Assembly (NCBI GenBank): GCA_964398055.1
Contig: CAYNLK010000011.1
Coordinates: 1 to 64,000, forward strand
Source of the DNA: CAYNLK01 sp964398055
GTDB taxonomy: Bacteria > Chloroflexota > Anaerolineae > 4572-78 > J111
Length of the DNA stretch: 64,000 nt
Direction: 5' to 3'
The position numbers were made by a program, and so were the translations under genes. Position 1 is the stretch's first letter. Each line of letters starts with the position of its first letter. Positions 45,813-53,714 of the stretch are shown in pieces. The notes below the pieces were generated by a model that ran no database searches, had not been told where the DNA came from, and saw nothing but the letters and a program-made list of their open reading frames with translations.

Positions 45813-48800
45813 ATGACTGGCAACGGACACAAAAAAGACAAAAATCTGGTGGGCGCCGTCATGGTCGTTGGCGGCGGCATTGCCGGCATGCAAGCCTCGC
45901 TCGACCTGGCCGAGGCCGGCTTCAAGGTCTACCTGGTCGAGCGGAAGTCGGCCATCGGCGGCCATATGGCCCAGTTGGACAAAACCTTTCCCACCAATGA
46001 CTGCTCGATGTGCACCATCTCGCCCAAGCTGGTGGAGGTGGGCCGTCACCGCAACATCGAGCTGCTGACCAACACCGAGGTGCTGGGCTTGAAAGGGCAG
46101 GCCGGCGATTTTACCGTTACCGTCCGCCGCCAGCCCCGCTACATCGACCCGGACAAATGCACCGCCTGCGGCGATTGCGCTAAAGTCTGTCCGGTGGCGC
46201 TGCCCGACCTGTTCAACCAGGGGTTAGTCGAGCGCCGGGCCGCCTACAAGCTCTATCCCCAAGCGATGCCCAACGCCTACGCCATCGAGAAGCGGGGGAT
46301 TGCCCCCTGCCGCGACGCCTGCCCAGCCGGGCAACGGGCCCAGGGGTACATCGCCCTGATTCGGGAGGGACGCTACCAGGACGCCTTGCGGGTGATCAAA
46401 GAGGATAATCCCTTCCCCGGTATCTGCGGCCGCATCTGCAACCACCGCTGCGAGGATGCCTGCAACCGCGGCAAAGTCGATGAGCCGCTCAATATCCACG
46501 GTCTGAAGCGCTTTGTCACCGATCAGGTCTACAACCAGCCCCGCATTCCGCCCCCGGCAGTGGAACGCCGCTACCGGGAACAGGTCGCTGTCATCGGGGC
46601 CGGTCCTTGCGGCCTGACCGCGGCCCAGGATTTGTGCAAACTGGGTTACGGCGTGACCGTGTTCGAGGCGCTGCCGCTGGCCGGCGGCATGCTCCGGGTC
46701 GGCGTGCCGGAGTTTCGCCTGCCCAGTTGGATTGTCGACCGGGAGGTGCAGGACATTGTCGATCTGGGGGTAGAACTACGGCTCAACACCTGCGTTGACA
46801 ACCTGGACGACCTGTTTGCCGCCGGCTTTGACTCGGTCTTGATCGCCGTGGGGGCGCACGAAGGGCGGAAATTGCCCATCGAGGGAGTCGATCTGGACGG
46901 GGTAATGGTCAACACCGTCTTTTTGCGGGATGTCCGCCTGGGCCATCCGCCCGATTTTTCCGGGCGGCGGGTGATGGTCTTGGGCGGCGGCAACGTGGCC
47001 ATCGATGTGGCCCGGACTTCAGTCCGCCTGGGGGCCAGCGAGGTCCACCTGGCCTGTCTGGAGGAGCGGGCGACGATGCCGGCCCATCCCTGGGAGATCG
47101 AGGAGGCCGAAGCCGAGGGCGTGGTGATGCACCCGGCCCGGTCATTCAAGCGCATTCTAAATGACGGTCGCGGCCGGGTGGCCGGCCTGGAGTGTCTCCG
47201 GGTCACCCACATGGCCTTTGACGAGACCGGGCGGTTGACCCTGGAAACTGCGGCAGGATCAGAGCATATTATTCCGTGCGACGTGGTTATCTTTTCCATC
47301 GGCCAGCGGGCCGGTTTGGCTTTTATCCCCGATAGCAGCGGGGTCGGCGTTACCCGGCAAGCGACCATTGCCATCAATCCCAACACCCTGGCCGCCACCC
47401 GGCCCGGCGTTTTTGCCGCCGGCGACGCCACCACCGGCACGGCCTTTGTGATCGAGGCAGTGGCCAGCGGTCACCGGGCGGCCGAGTCGATCCACCGTTA
47501 CCTGCGGGGCGAGGAGTTGGAGCCGGCGCCCAAACCGGAACTGCCGGTGGTGCAGTTGACCCAAACCGAGCTCGACGAGCGGATGCAGCGGGGCGAGGTC
47601 AAATTTACCCTGCGCGTGCCCATGCCGATAGTCCCGGTCGAGGCCCGGCGACGGAGTTTTGTGGAGGTGGAACAAGGCTACAGCGAAGCCCAGGCCCAGG
47701 CCGAGGCGGCCCGCTGCCTGGCCTGCGGCATCTGTTCCGAATGTTTGAGCTGCTGGTATGAGTGCAAAGCCGGGGCGATCAACCATGACGAGCCGCCCGT
47801 GACCGAAGCGGTCAAAGTGGGGGCAATGGTGCTGGCGCCCGGCTACCAGGTTTACCACGCCGAGTTATCGGAGGAGTATGGCTGGGGCCGCTACCCCAAT
47901 GTGGTGACCGCGCTCCAGTTTGAGCGGCTGCTCAGCGCCTCCGGGCCAACCCATGGTCATGTGCTGCGCCCCTCGGACGGCCAACCGGCCCGCAAGATTG
48001 CCTTCTTGCAGTGCGTCGGCTCGCGGGATCAGTCCCACGATTATTGCTCGGCGGTTTGCTGTATGTACGCGGCCAAAGAGGCGGTGATGGCGCGCGAGCA
48101 TGATCCGCAGGCCGACATCACCATCTTCTTTATGGATATGCGGGCCTTCAGCAAAGGCTACCAGGCGTACTACCGCCGGGCCGAAGAAAAGTACGGTATC
48201 CACTACGTCCGCTGCCGGATTTCGTCGGTCAAGGAGCAGCCGGGGAGCGGCGACTTGATTGTGCGCTGGATTCGCCCCCCCTCTTTCCCCCCCAATGGGG
48301 GGGATGAAAGGGGGGGTAATGGTCAGCAGACTTCGGCAAGTCTCCATCCCGAACTCAGGCCGGCAGACTCAGTCGAGCCGTCGGCGGTCGTGGAAGAGCC
48401 GTTTGATCTGGTCGTGTTGTCGGTGGGCATGGAGATTGCGCCGGAGGTGCGCGAACTGGGCCGCCGCCTAGGCGTCGAGCTGGACGATTACGGCTTCTGC
48501 CATACGGTCCAGTTCCAGCCTTTGCAGACCAGCCGGGCCGGCATCTACGCCGTAGGCCCATTTCGCGAGCCGAAAGATATTCCCGAATCGGTTACCGAAG
48601 CCAGCGGCGCGGCCGCCCTGGCCGGCGGTCTGCTGGCCCCGGCCAGAGGCTCGTTGATTACGCCGGCCGATTATCCGGCGGAACGCGATATTAGCCAGGA
48701 AGAGCCGCGGGTGGGGGTGTTTGTGTGCCACTGCGGCTCCAACATCGGCGGCTTTCTGGATGTACCCGGCGTGGCCGACTATGCCCGGGCGCTGCCCCAT

Positions 48801-50522
48801 GTGGTCCACACCGAGGATAATCTCTACACCTGCTCTCAGGATTCGATCAAGCGGATTACCGAGAAAACCAGGGAGTTGGGCTTGAACCGGGTGGTCGTGG
48901 CTTCCTGCACCCCGCTCACCCACGAACCGCTGTTCCAGGATAGCATCCGCCAGGCCGGTTTGAACCCCTTCCTGTTCGATATGGCCAATATTCGCAATCA
49001 ATGTTCCTGGGTTCACTCGCACAACCCTGACATCGCTACCGAGAAGGCCAAGGAGTTGGTGCGGATGGCCGTGGCCCGCGCCGCCCGGCTGGAGCCGCTC
49101 CACCAGCTTGAAGTGCCGGTCACCCGGCGCGCCCTGGTCATCGGCGGCGGCGTGGCCGGAATGCAGACGGCCCTGGCCCTGGCCAAGCAGGATATCGCCG
49201 TGACGCTGGTGGAACGGCAGCCGGCCCTGGGCGGAAACCTGCGCCATGTGCGTTATTTTGTGGAAACTGAGCCAAATGGAGACTCAACCAATGGCCGAAC
49301 CGGGTCAAAAAGCAGCCATTCGCTCCGCTGGCACAACGCCCAGGCATACTTGCGGGAACTGATCGGCCGCATCAACGCCGAACCACTGATCACGGTTCAC
49401 CTAGAAACGGAACTGCGCGAAACCAAAGGTTTCAAAGGCAATTTCACCTCAGTGCTGGCCACTCCCGGCGGGGAAATTAGGGTGGAGCACGGGGCCACCA
49501 TCGTCGCCACCGGCGCGCAGGAGTATCGCGGCCCTGATTACGGTTACGGCTCCGACCCGCGTATCATCACGCAGCAGGAGTTTGAGTTACTATTAGCAGG
49601 GGAGCAGGGGAGCAGGGGAGCAGGGGAGCGGAAGGCGGAAGGCGGAAGGCAGAAAGCGGAAAGCGAAACAATTCAGCCCTCAGTCCTCAGCCTTCAGCCT
49701 TCCAACGTCGTCATGATCCAATGCATCGGCCCGGCCGAGCAATATTGCAGCCGCACCTGCTGCACCATTGCTTTGAAGAACGCCCTGAAACTGAAGGAGC
49801 TGAACCCTGCGGCCCAGGTGACGGTGCTGTACCAGGATATCCGCACCTACGGTTTCAAAGAACGGCTCTACACCGAAGCGCGGCGGCGCGGGGTCATCTT
49901 TATCCCTTATCAGTTGGCCCAGAAGCCCCAAGTTCAGATCTCCGCTAACTCGCTTGAAGTTCGAGTAATGGAGCCGATGCTGGGCCGGGAGATGGTGCTC
50001 AAGCCCGATTTAGTAGTGCTGAGTATGCCGATGGTGCCGGCCGACGGAGCGGCCGAGCTGGCCAACCGGCTCAAAGTTGGCGTCGACCTGGACGGCTGGC
50101 TGATGGAAGCCCACGTGAAGCTGCGCCCGGTTGACTTTGCCACTGAAGGCCTCTACCTGGCCGGAGCGGCCCACTACCCCAAACTCCTGGACGAGACCAT
50201 TACCCAGGCCCAGGCCGCCGCGGCCCGCGCCGCCATCATCCTGACCCAGGACCGGCTCAAAGTCGGCGGGGTGGTGGCTCAGGTCAACCCGGCGGCATGT
50301 GTGGGCTGTCTCACCTGTGTGCGCTTCTGCCCCTTTGGCGTGCCGCAGATCAAGTTGAACCTGACCGGCGTGGGGGACATTGCCGGGGCTGCTTTCATCG
50401 AGCCGGCGCAGTGCCAGGGCTGCGGCATCTGCGTAACCGAGTGTCCGGCCCGGGCCATCCAATTGATGCACTATCGGGAGGCGCAGGTGGAGGCTAAATT
50501 GGAGGCGATGTTTGCGGCGTGA
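45813..50522 (+). CDS. Giant HdrA-GltD-HdrA-HdrA fusion flavoprotein, 1569 residues
   Basis: Order of parts: HdrA start with VVGGGIAGMQAS, the FPTNDCSMCTISP cysteines and a ferredoxin motif CTACGDCAKVCP (to about 150). Next is a complete GltD/NfnB-like module (about 160-600): CRDACPAGQRAQ, CGRICNHRCEDACNRG, FAD site VIGAGPCGLTAAQDL (about 260) and NADPH site VLGGGNVAIDVART (about 390). A cysteine cluster CLACGICSECLSCWYEC (about 635) follows. HdrA then resumes (CVGSRDQSHDYCSAVCC, about 735). A second full HdrA begins at VCHCGSNIGG (about 971) and continues with VIGGGVAGMQTA (about 1109), CIGPAEQYCSRTCC and C-terminal clusters CVGCLTCVRFCP and CQGCGICVTECP. It probably joins NAD(P)H oxidation to HdrA-based bifurcation. 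Two repeat-derived inserts (about residues 822-836 and 1262-1296) keep the frame. Confidence 0.92.
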   Translation: MTGNGHKKDKNLVGAVMVVGGGIAGMQASLDLAEAGFKVYLVERKSAIGGHMAQLDKTFPTNDCSMCTISPKLVEVGRHRNIELLTNTEVLGLKGQAGDFTVTVRRQPRYIDPDKCTACGDCAKVCPVALPDLFNQGLVERRAAYKLYPQAMPNAYAIEKRGIAPCRDACPAGQRAQGYIALIREGRYQDALRVIKEDNPFPGICGRICNHRCEDACNRGKVDEPLNIHGLKRFVTDQVYNQPRIPPPAVERRYREQVAVIGAGPCGLTAAQDLCKLGYGVTVFEALPLAGGMLRVGVPEFRLPSWIVDREVQDIVDLGVELRLNTCVDNLDDLFAAGFDSVLIAVGAHEGRKLPIEGVDLDGVMVNTVFLRDVRLGHPPDFSGRRVMVLGGGNVAIDVARTSVRLGASEVHLACLEERATMPAHPWEIEEAEAEGVVMHPARSFKRILNDGRGRVAGLECLRVTHMAFDETGRLTLETAAGSEHIIPCDVVIFSIGQRAGLAFIPDSSGVGVTRQATIAINPNTLAATRPGVFAAGDATTGTAFVIEAVASGHRAAESIHRYLRGEELEPAPKPELPVVQLTQTELDERMQRGEVKFTLRVPMPIVPVEARRRSFVEVEQGYSEAQAQAEAARCLACGICSECLSCWYECKAGAINHDEPPVTEAVKVGAMVLAPGYQVYHAELSEEYGWGRYPNVVTALQFERLLSASGPTHGHVLRPSDGQPARKIAFLQCVGSRDQSHDYCSAVCCMYAAKEAVMAREHDPQADITIFFMDMRAFSKGYQAYYRRAEEKYGIHYVRCRISSVKEQPGSGDLIVRWIRPPSFPPNGGDERGGNGQQTSASLHPELRPADSVEPSAVVEEPFDLVVLSVGMEIAPEVRELGRRLGVELDDYGFCHTVQFQPLQTSRAGIYAVGPFREPKDIPESVTEASGAAALAGGLLAPARGSLITPADYPAERDISQEEPRVGVFVCHCGSNIGGFLDVPGVADYARALPHVVHTEDNLYTCSQDSIKRITEKTRELGLNRVVVASCTPLTHEPLFQDSIRQAGLNPFLFDMANIRNQCSWVHSHNPDIATEKAKELVRMAVARAARLEPLHQLEVPVTRRALVIGGGVAGMQTALALAKQDIAVTLVERQPALGGNLRHVRYFVETEPNGDSTNGRTGSKSSHSLRWHNAQAYLRELIGRINAEPLITVHLETELRETKGFKGNFTSVLATPGGEIRVEHGATIVATGAQEYRGPDYGYGSDPRIITQQEFELLLAGEQGSRGAGERKAEGGRQKAESETIQPSVLSLQPSNVVMIQCIGPAEQYCSRTCCTIALKNALKLKELNPAAQVTVLYQDIRTYGFKERLYTEARRRGVIFIPYQLAQKPQVQISANSLEVRVMEPMLGREMVLKPDLVVLSMPMVPADGAAELANRLKVGVDLDGWLMEAHVKLRPVDFATEGLYLAGAAHYPKLLDETITQAQAAAARAAIILTQDRLKVGGVVAQVNPAACVGCLTCVRFCPFGVPQIKLNLTGVGDIAGAAFIEPAQCQGCGICVTECPARAIQLMHYREAQVEAKLEAMFAA
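48274..48320. repeat. G/C-run palindrome translated inside the giant HdrA
   Basis: CCCTCTTTCCCCCCCAATGG is followed by its near-inverse GGGGGATGAAAGGGGGG, a hairpin encoding PSFPPNGGDERGGN. The corresponding place in the 1054-residue HdrA has only a short loop (HYVQPNGQPASERF). Confidence 0.7.
49596..49702 (+). repeat. Tandem repeats translated inside the giant HdrA
   Basis: Several AGGGGAGC octamers, then GGCGGAA heptamers, then CTCAGTCCTCAGCCTTCAGC-like units give a Gly/Glu/Arg- and Ser/Gln-rich stretch of about 35 residues with no stop. The homologous position in the 1054-residue paralogue lacks it. Confidence 0.8.
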
Positions 50523-50524
50523 AG

Positions 50525-50645
50525 CGGGGAGTGAATAGTGAATAGTGAATAGCGAATGGTTCAACCACACCACTTGCCACTTGCCACTTGCCACTTGCCA
50601 CCTGTCACCTGCCACTTGCCACTTGCTACTTGCTACCTGTTACGG
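50525..50645. repeat. Short tandem repeats between the giant HdrA and the second MvhD
   Basis: GTGAATAGTGAATAGTGAATAGCG units (50530-50556) are followed by about nine CCACTTG/CCACCTG/CTACTTG heptamers (50571-50640). No gene is present; the next ribosome-binding site is near 50671. Confidence 0.8.
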
Positions 50646-50683
50646 ATATGACTGAATCAGGCATAGATGAAAGGATTAACTCA

Positions 50684-51124
50684 ATGACCCCAGCCGACTT
50701 TTCACCGGAGATTGTAGCGTTTTGCTGCCGTCATTGCGCTTATACGGCGGCCGATCTGGCCGGCTCGCTGCGGATGCAGTATCCGCCCAATATCAAAATT
50801 GTTGAGGTCCCGTGTACCGGCCGGCTCGATATTGTTGAGGTGCTGCACGCCTTTGAGTGGGGCGTCGACGGGGTGATGGCGGCCGGCTGACTGCCCGGCG
50901 ATTGTCATTACCTGGCAGGTAATCTCAACGCCCGGCGGCGGGTGGAAGCAATTCAGAAGTTGTTGGCCCAAATCGGCCTGGAACAGGAACGGGTCAGAAT
51001 GTTCAACGTCTCCTCGGCAATGGGACCCCAGTTTGCCCAGTATGCCGCCGAGATGACCGCCCAGATTCAACAGGTGGGACCGTCGCCCCTGAGTAAGAAA
51101 ACTGTTGCGGTGAAGCAAAAGTGA
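50684..51124 (+). CDS. mvhD: MvhD-like iron-sulfur subunit, probable selenoprotein (UGA = Sec at residue 69)
   Basis: ATG at 50684 has AAAGGA at good distance. The frame runs to a TGA at 50888-50890, then continues uninterrupted in the same frame to 51122-51124, giving 146 residues. Aligned to the paralogue at 44545, the part after the TGA matches throughout: paralogue VVGCPLGNCHHVRGN, here MAAG-U-LPGDCHYLAGN, and both end in MGP/GPxPL-type tails. The TGA is exactly at the conserved Cys. A 7-bp perfect stem follows about 16 bases later, as in bacterial SECIS elements. VhuD of Methanococcus is a known selenoprotein of the same family. The remaining cysteines FCCRHCAYT and EVPCTGR are intact. 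It would link redox partners to HdrA. Confidence 0.85.
50888..50930 (+). promoter_or_regulatory. UGA codon plus SECIS-like hairpin
   Basis: After UGA (50888-50890) the arms ATTACCT (50907-50913) and AGGTAAT (50917-50923) pair perfectly around a GGC loop that begins with G, 23 bases downstream of the UGA. GGCG (50897-50900) and CGCC (50929-50932) can close a lower stem. Distance, small apical loop and G at its start fit bacterial SECIS rules. Confidence 0.7.
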
Positions 51125-51203
51125 CCGGCACTTTTGGTTATTTATTGAAGAACCGATTTTCCAAAAAGAATGTTAAGTTGGGACGTTTAAGTGCCGGTCA
51201 CTT
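51119..51203. repeat. Widely spaced GTGACCGGCACTT inverted repeat
   Basis: AAGTGACCGGCACTT (51119-51133) and AAGTGCCGGTCACTT (51189-51203) are perfect 15-base complements around 55 bases. The left arm contains the stop codon of the Sec-MvhD gene. Same family as 7541-7579 and 55637-55667. Confidence 0.75.
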
Positions 51204-51239
51204 GCACTTAACATGCGCCCAGCCCTTAAGGAGGCCAGG

Positions 51240-51926
51240 ATGATTATTGCAGAACAAAAACCGTTACAAGAAATCAAATCTTTTATTAGTGCAGCCGAAC
51301 GGGTGCTGATCGTTGGCTGCGGCACCTGCGTGACAGTCTGCTTTGCCGGCGGCTCTAAAGAAGTGGCTATTTTAGGCTCAGCCCTGCGCATGGCCACCAA
51401 GCTGGACGGTAACGGCAAAGTGATCGACGAGGTCACCGTGCAGCGCCAGTGCGAGTGGGAGTACATCGAACCGCTGGAGACGCAGTTGGCCAATTACGAT
51501 CTGGTGCTGTCGTTGGGCTGCGGCATCGGCGTGCAGACGCTGGCCGAACGTTTCCCTACCAAGCGGGTGGTGCCGGGTCTGAATACCGCTTTCCTGGGAT
51601 TGCCGGTTGAGCAGGGGGTGTGGGAGGAACGGTGCCAGGCTTGCGGCAACTGCATTTTACATTTGACCGGCGGTATTTGCCCGATCGCCCGCTGCTCCAA
51701 GCAGTTGCTCAACGGCCCGTGCGGCGGCTCGCAGGCCGGGGAATGTGAAATCAATCCGGAGGTGCCGTGCGCCTGGCAACTGATCTGGGAACGGATGAAC
51801 GCCCTGGGTTTGCAGGATCAATTACTGCAAATCCTGCCGCCCAAAGATTGGTCGACCAGCCGCGATGGCGGTCCCCGGCGCATCATCCGCGACGATCTGC
51901 GCCTACCGGACGATTATCAGGAGTGA
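51240..51926 (+). CDS. metV: MetV: methylene-THF reductase partner, cysteine-rich
   Basis: ATG at 51240 follows AAGGAGG; 228 residues. The N-terminal alpha/beta part has VLIVGCGTCVTVCFAGGSKE and LSLGCGIGVQTLAERFP. The C-terminal zinc/iron-sulfur-type domain has CQACGNCILHLTGGICP, CSKQLLNGPCGG and ECEINPEVPCAW, the PF12225-like pattern shared with the fusion at 38993. MetV assists MetF in acetogens that use iron-sulfur-linked electron donors. It is followed by metF after a repeat-filled gap. Confidence 0.9.
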   Translation: MIIAEQKPLQEIKSFISAAERVLIVGCGTCVTVCFAGGSKEVAILGSALRMATKLDGNGKVIDEVTVQRQCEWEYIEPLETQLANYDLVLSLGCGIGVQTLAERFPTKRVVPGLNTAFLGLPVEQGVWEERCQACGNCILHLTGGICPIARCSKQLLNGPCGGSQAGECEINPEVPCAWQLIWERMNALGLQDQLLQILPPKDWSTSRDGGPRRIIRDDLRLPDDYQE

Positions 51927-52020
51927 TCAGTGATCAGTGATCAGTAAACAGTGATCAGTAAACAGTGATCAGACTGACCACTGAAAACTGATGACTGATG
52001 ACTGATGACTGACCACTGGC
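51924..52020. repeat. GTGATCAGTGATCAGT tandem repeats between metV and metF
   Basis: About five TGATCAG units and two AGTAAACAGTGATC units are followed by ACTGATG units and GACCACTG, an inverse of the first part, so the transcript can fold. No gene. Confidence 0.8.
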
Positions 52021-52042
52021 ATTTTCAGGAGAGGAATAAGCA

Positions 52043-53044
52043 ATGGACACTATTTCTTCCAACGGCTACAAAGCCGGCAGCAACCTGGAAAAACTCATCC
52101 GGGCCGGCCATTTTGTGGTAACCGGTGAGTTGGGACCGCCGAAGGGCTGGCAGCGGAGCGTGATCGAACAGAAGGGTGAGTTGCTGAAAGGCAATGTGGA
52201 CGCGGTCAACCTGACCGACAATCAGACCGCCATCGTCCGTATGTCCAGCATCGCCGCCGGGCGTATTCTGGTGGAAATGGGGCTGGAGCCGATCATTCAG
52301 ATGACCTGTCGCGACCGGAATCGGCTGGGGATTCAGGCCGACCTGCTGGGGGCGGCTGCCCTGGGTATTCGCAACGTGCTGTGCCTGTCCGGCGACCACC
52401 AGGTCTTTGGCAATCATCCCACGGCCAAAAACGTCCACGATATCGACAGCATCCAACTGGTGCAGATGGTCAGCCGGATGCGGGATGAGGGCATTTTCCA
52501 ATGCGGCGATGAGATTATCGGCGGCGGCCCGCCCCTCTTTGTGGGCGCGGCGGCCAACCCCTTTGGCGACCCGTTTGAATTCCGGCCCTACCGGCTGGCC
52601 AAAAAAGCGGCAGCCGGGGCCAATTTCATCCAGACCCAGCTCATTTACGACATCCCCCGCTTTAAGGAATTTATGAAAAAAGTGGTCGATATGGGGCTGC
52701 ATGAAAAGGTCGCGATCCTGGCCGGCGTTGGACCGCTCAAGAGTAGCGGCGCGGCCAAGTATATGCGCGACAAGGTCCCCGGTATGATTGTGTCCGACTA
52801 TTACGTCGACGAGATGGTCAAGGCGATTGAGGGTATCCCGCCCGAGGAAAAGGCGGCCCGGGCTAAAGCCTGGCGGCAGCGCGGCATCGAGTTGTGCATC
52901 GAACAAATCCAGCAAATCCGGGAGATCGAGGGCGTGGCCGGCATCCACATTATGGCCATCGAGTGGGAGGAGGCGGTGCGGCCTATCGTTGAAGGCGCCG
53001 GCTTGCTACCCAGACCAACCGTGAACGGCCACAACGGCCAGTAG
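52043..53044 (+). CDS. metF: Methylene-tetrahydrofolate reductase
   Basis: The 333-residue TIM-barrel flavoprotein begins with FVVTGELGPPKGW, has VNLTDNQTAIVRMSS, GIRNVLCLSGDHQVFGNHP, GANFIQTQLIYD and VAILAGVGPLKSSG. It reduces methylene-THF to methyl-THF. AGGAGAGG lies ahead of the ATG. Together with metV upstream it forms a second MetFV set beside the fusion at 38993; sequence divergence between the two MetF parts is large, so they may have different partners. Confidence 0.94.
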   Translation: MDTISSNGYKAGSNLEKLIRAGHFVVTGELGPPKGWQRSVIEQKGELLKGNVDAVNLTDNQTAIVRMSSIAAGRILVEMGLEPIIQMTCRDRNRLGIQADLLGAAALGIRNVLCLSGDHQVFGNHPTAKNVHDIDSIQLVQMVSRMRDEGIFQCGDEIIGGGPPLFVGAAANPFGDPFEFRPYRLAKKAAAGANFIQTQLIYDIPRFKEFMKKVVDMGLHEKVAILAGVGPLKSSGAAKYMRDKVPGMIVSDYYVDEMVKAIEGIPPEEKAARAKAWRQRGIELCIEQIQQIREIEGVAGIHIMAIEWEEAVRPIVEGAGLLPRPTVNGHNGQ

Positions 53045-53070
53045 TGGTTGAGCCAAGGAGTATCGTTCCA

Positions 53071-53634
53071 ATGAATAATCAACTGGCCAATTATCGAAAT
53101 TTAGTGACCCTGCCCGACGGCAGCCGGGTGTTGTTACGGCCATTAGTGGCCGGAGACCGAGCCGCGCTGGTCGAACTATTTAGCCGCACCTCGGAAGAAG
53201 ACCGCCGCTATCTGGTTGACGATGTGACCAGTCGGGAATTGGTGGCGGGTTGGGCCGACCATTTGGATTACGGTAAGGTTTTTCCGCTGGTGGCCGTGCT
53301 CAATGACCGCCTGGTAGGTGACGCCACCCTGCATTTCCGTAAAGGGGCCCACCGGCATCAGGGCGAGTTACGCATCTATCTGGCGCCTGAGGTGCGTCGT
53401 CGCGGCCTGGGGATGCGCATGTTGCATGCCTTGATTGACATTGGCCGCAGCGTGGGGCTGCACCAACTCATCGCCAGAGTGGTCACCGACCAGGGGCCGG
53501 TCATCAAAGCCTTTGAGGAGTTGGGTTTTAGGCGGCTGTGCACTCTACCCGACTATTTTATCCTGCCCGACAGCTCCACTCGCGATATGGTCTTGATGCT
53601 GTTGCCGCTGGTGGAACATCGTGGTGAGTTTTGA
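53071..53634 (+). CDS. GNAT-family acetyltransferase
   Basis: ATG 53071 has AAGGAG ten bases ahead. The 187-residue protein opens VTLPDGSRVLLRPLVAGDRAAL and has the acetyl-CoA motif LAPEVRRRGLGMRMLHALI and a typical C-terminal beta region (FEELGFRRLCTLPDYF). This is the Pat-like small acyltransferase type, often acting on proteins. Its place between metF and hdrCB suggests it could modify complex subunits, but that is speculation from position. Confidence 0.85.
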   Translation: MNNQLANYRNLVTLPDGSRVLLRPLVAGDRAALVELFSRTSEEDRRYLVDDVTSRELVAGWADHLDYGKVFPLVAVLNDRLVGDATLHFRKGAHRHQGELRIYLAPEVRRRGLGMRMLHALIDIGRSVGLHQLIARVVTDQGPVIKAFEELGFRRLCTLPDYFILPDSSTRDMVLMLLPLVEHRGEF

Positions 53635-53637
53635 GGT

Positions 53638-53700
53638 GAGGAAATTAGAGATTAGAGATTAGAGATTAGGAGATAACTTCTAATCTCCAATCTCCATTGA
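53638..53700. repeat. AGATTAGAGATTAGA repeats with inverse copy
   Basis: Direct AGAGATT units (53645-53668) are mirrored by CTAATCTCCAATCTCC (53680-53695), giving a potential hairpin before the hdrCB ribosome-binding site. Confidence 0.7.
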
Positions 53701-53714
53701 TGAAGGAGCGTGGT

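Noticed and set aside
50888..50890. Simple nonsense mutation in the second MvhD
   Set aside because: The codon is exactly at a conserved Cys, the downstream frame is fully conserved and a SECIS-like hairpin follows; selenocysteine explains more. It remains possible if Sec genes are absent.
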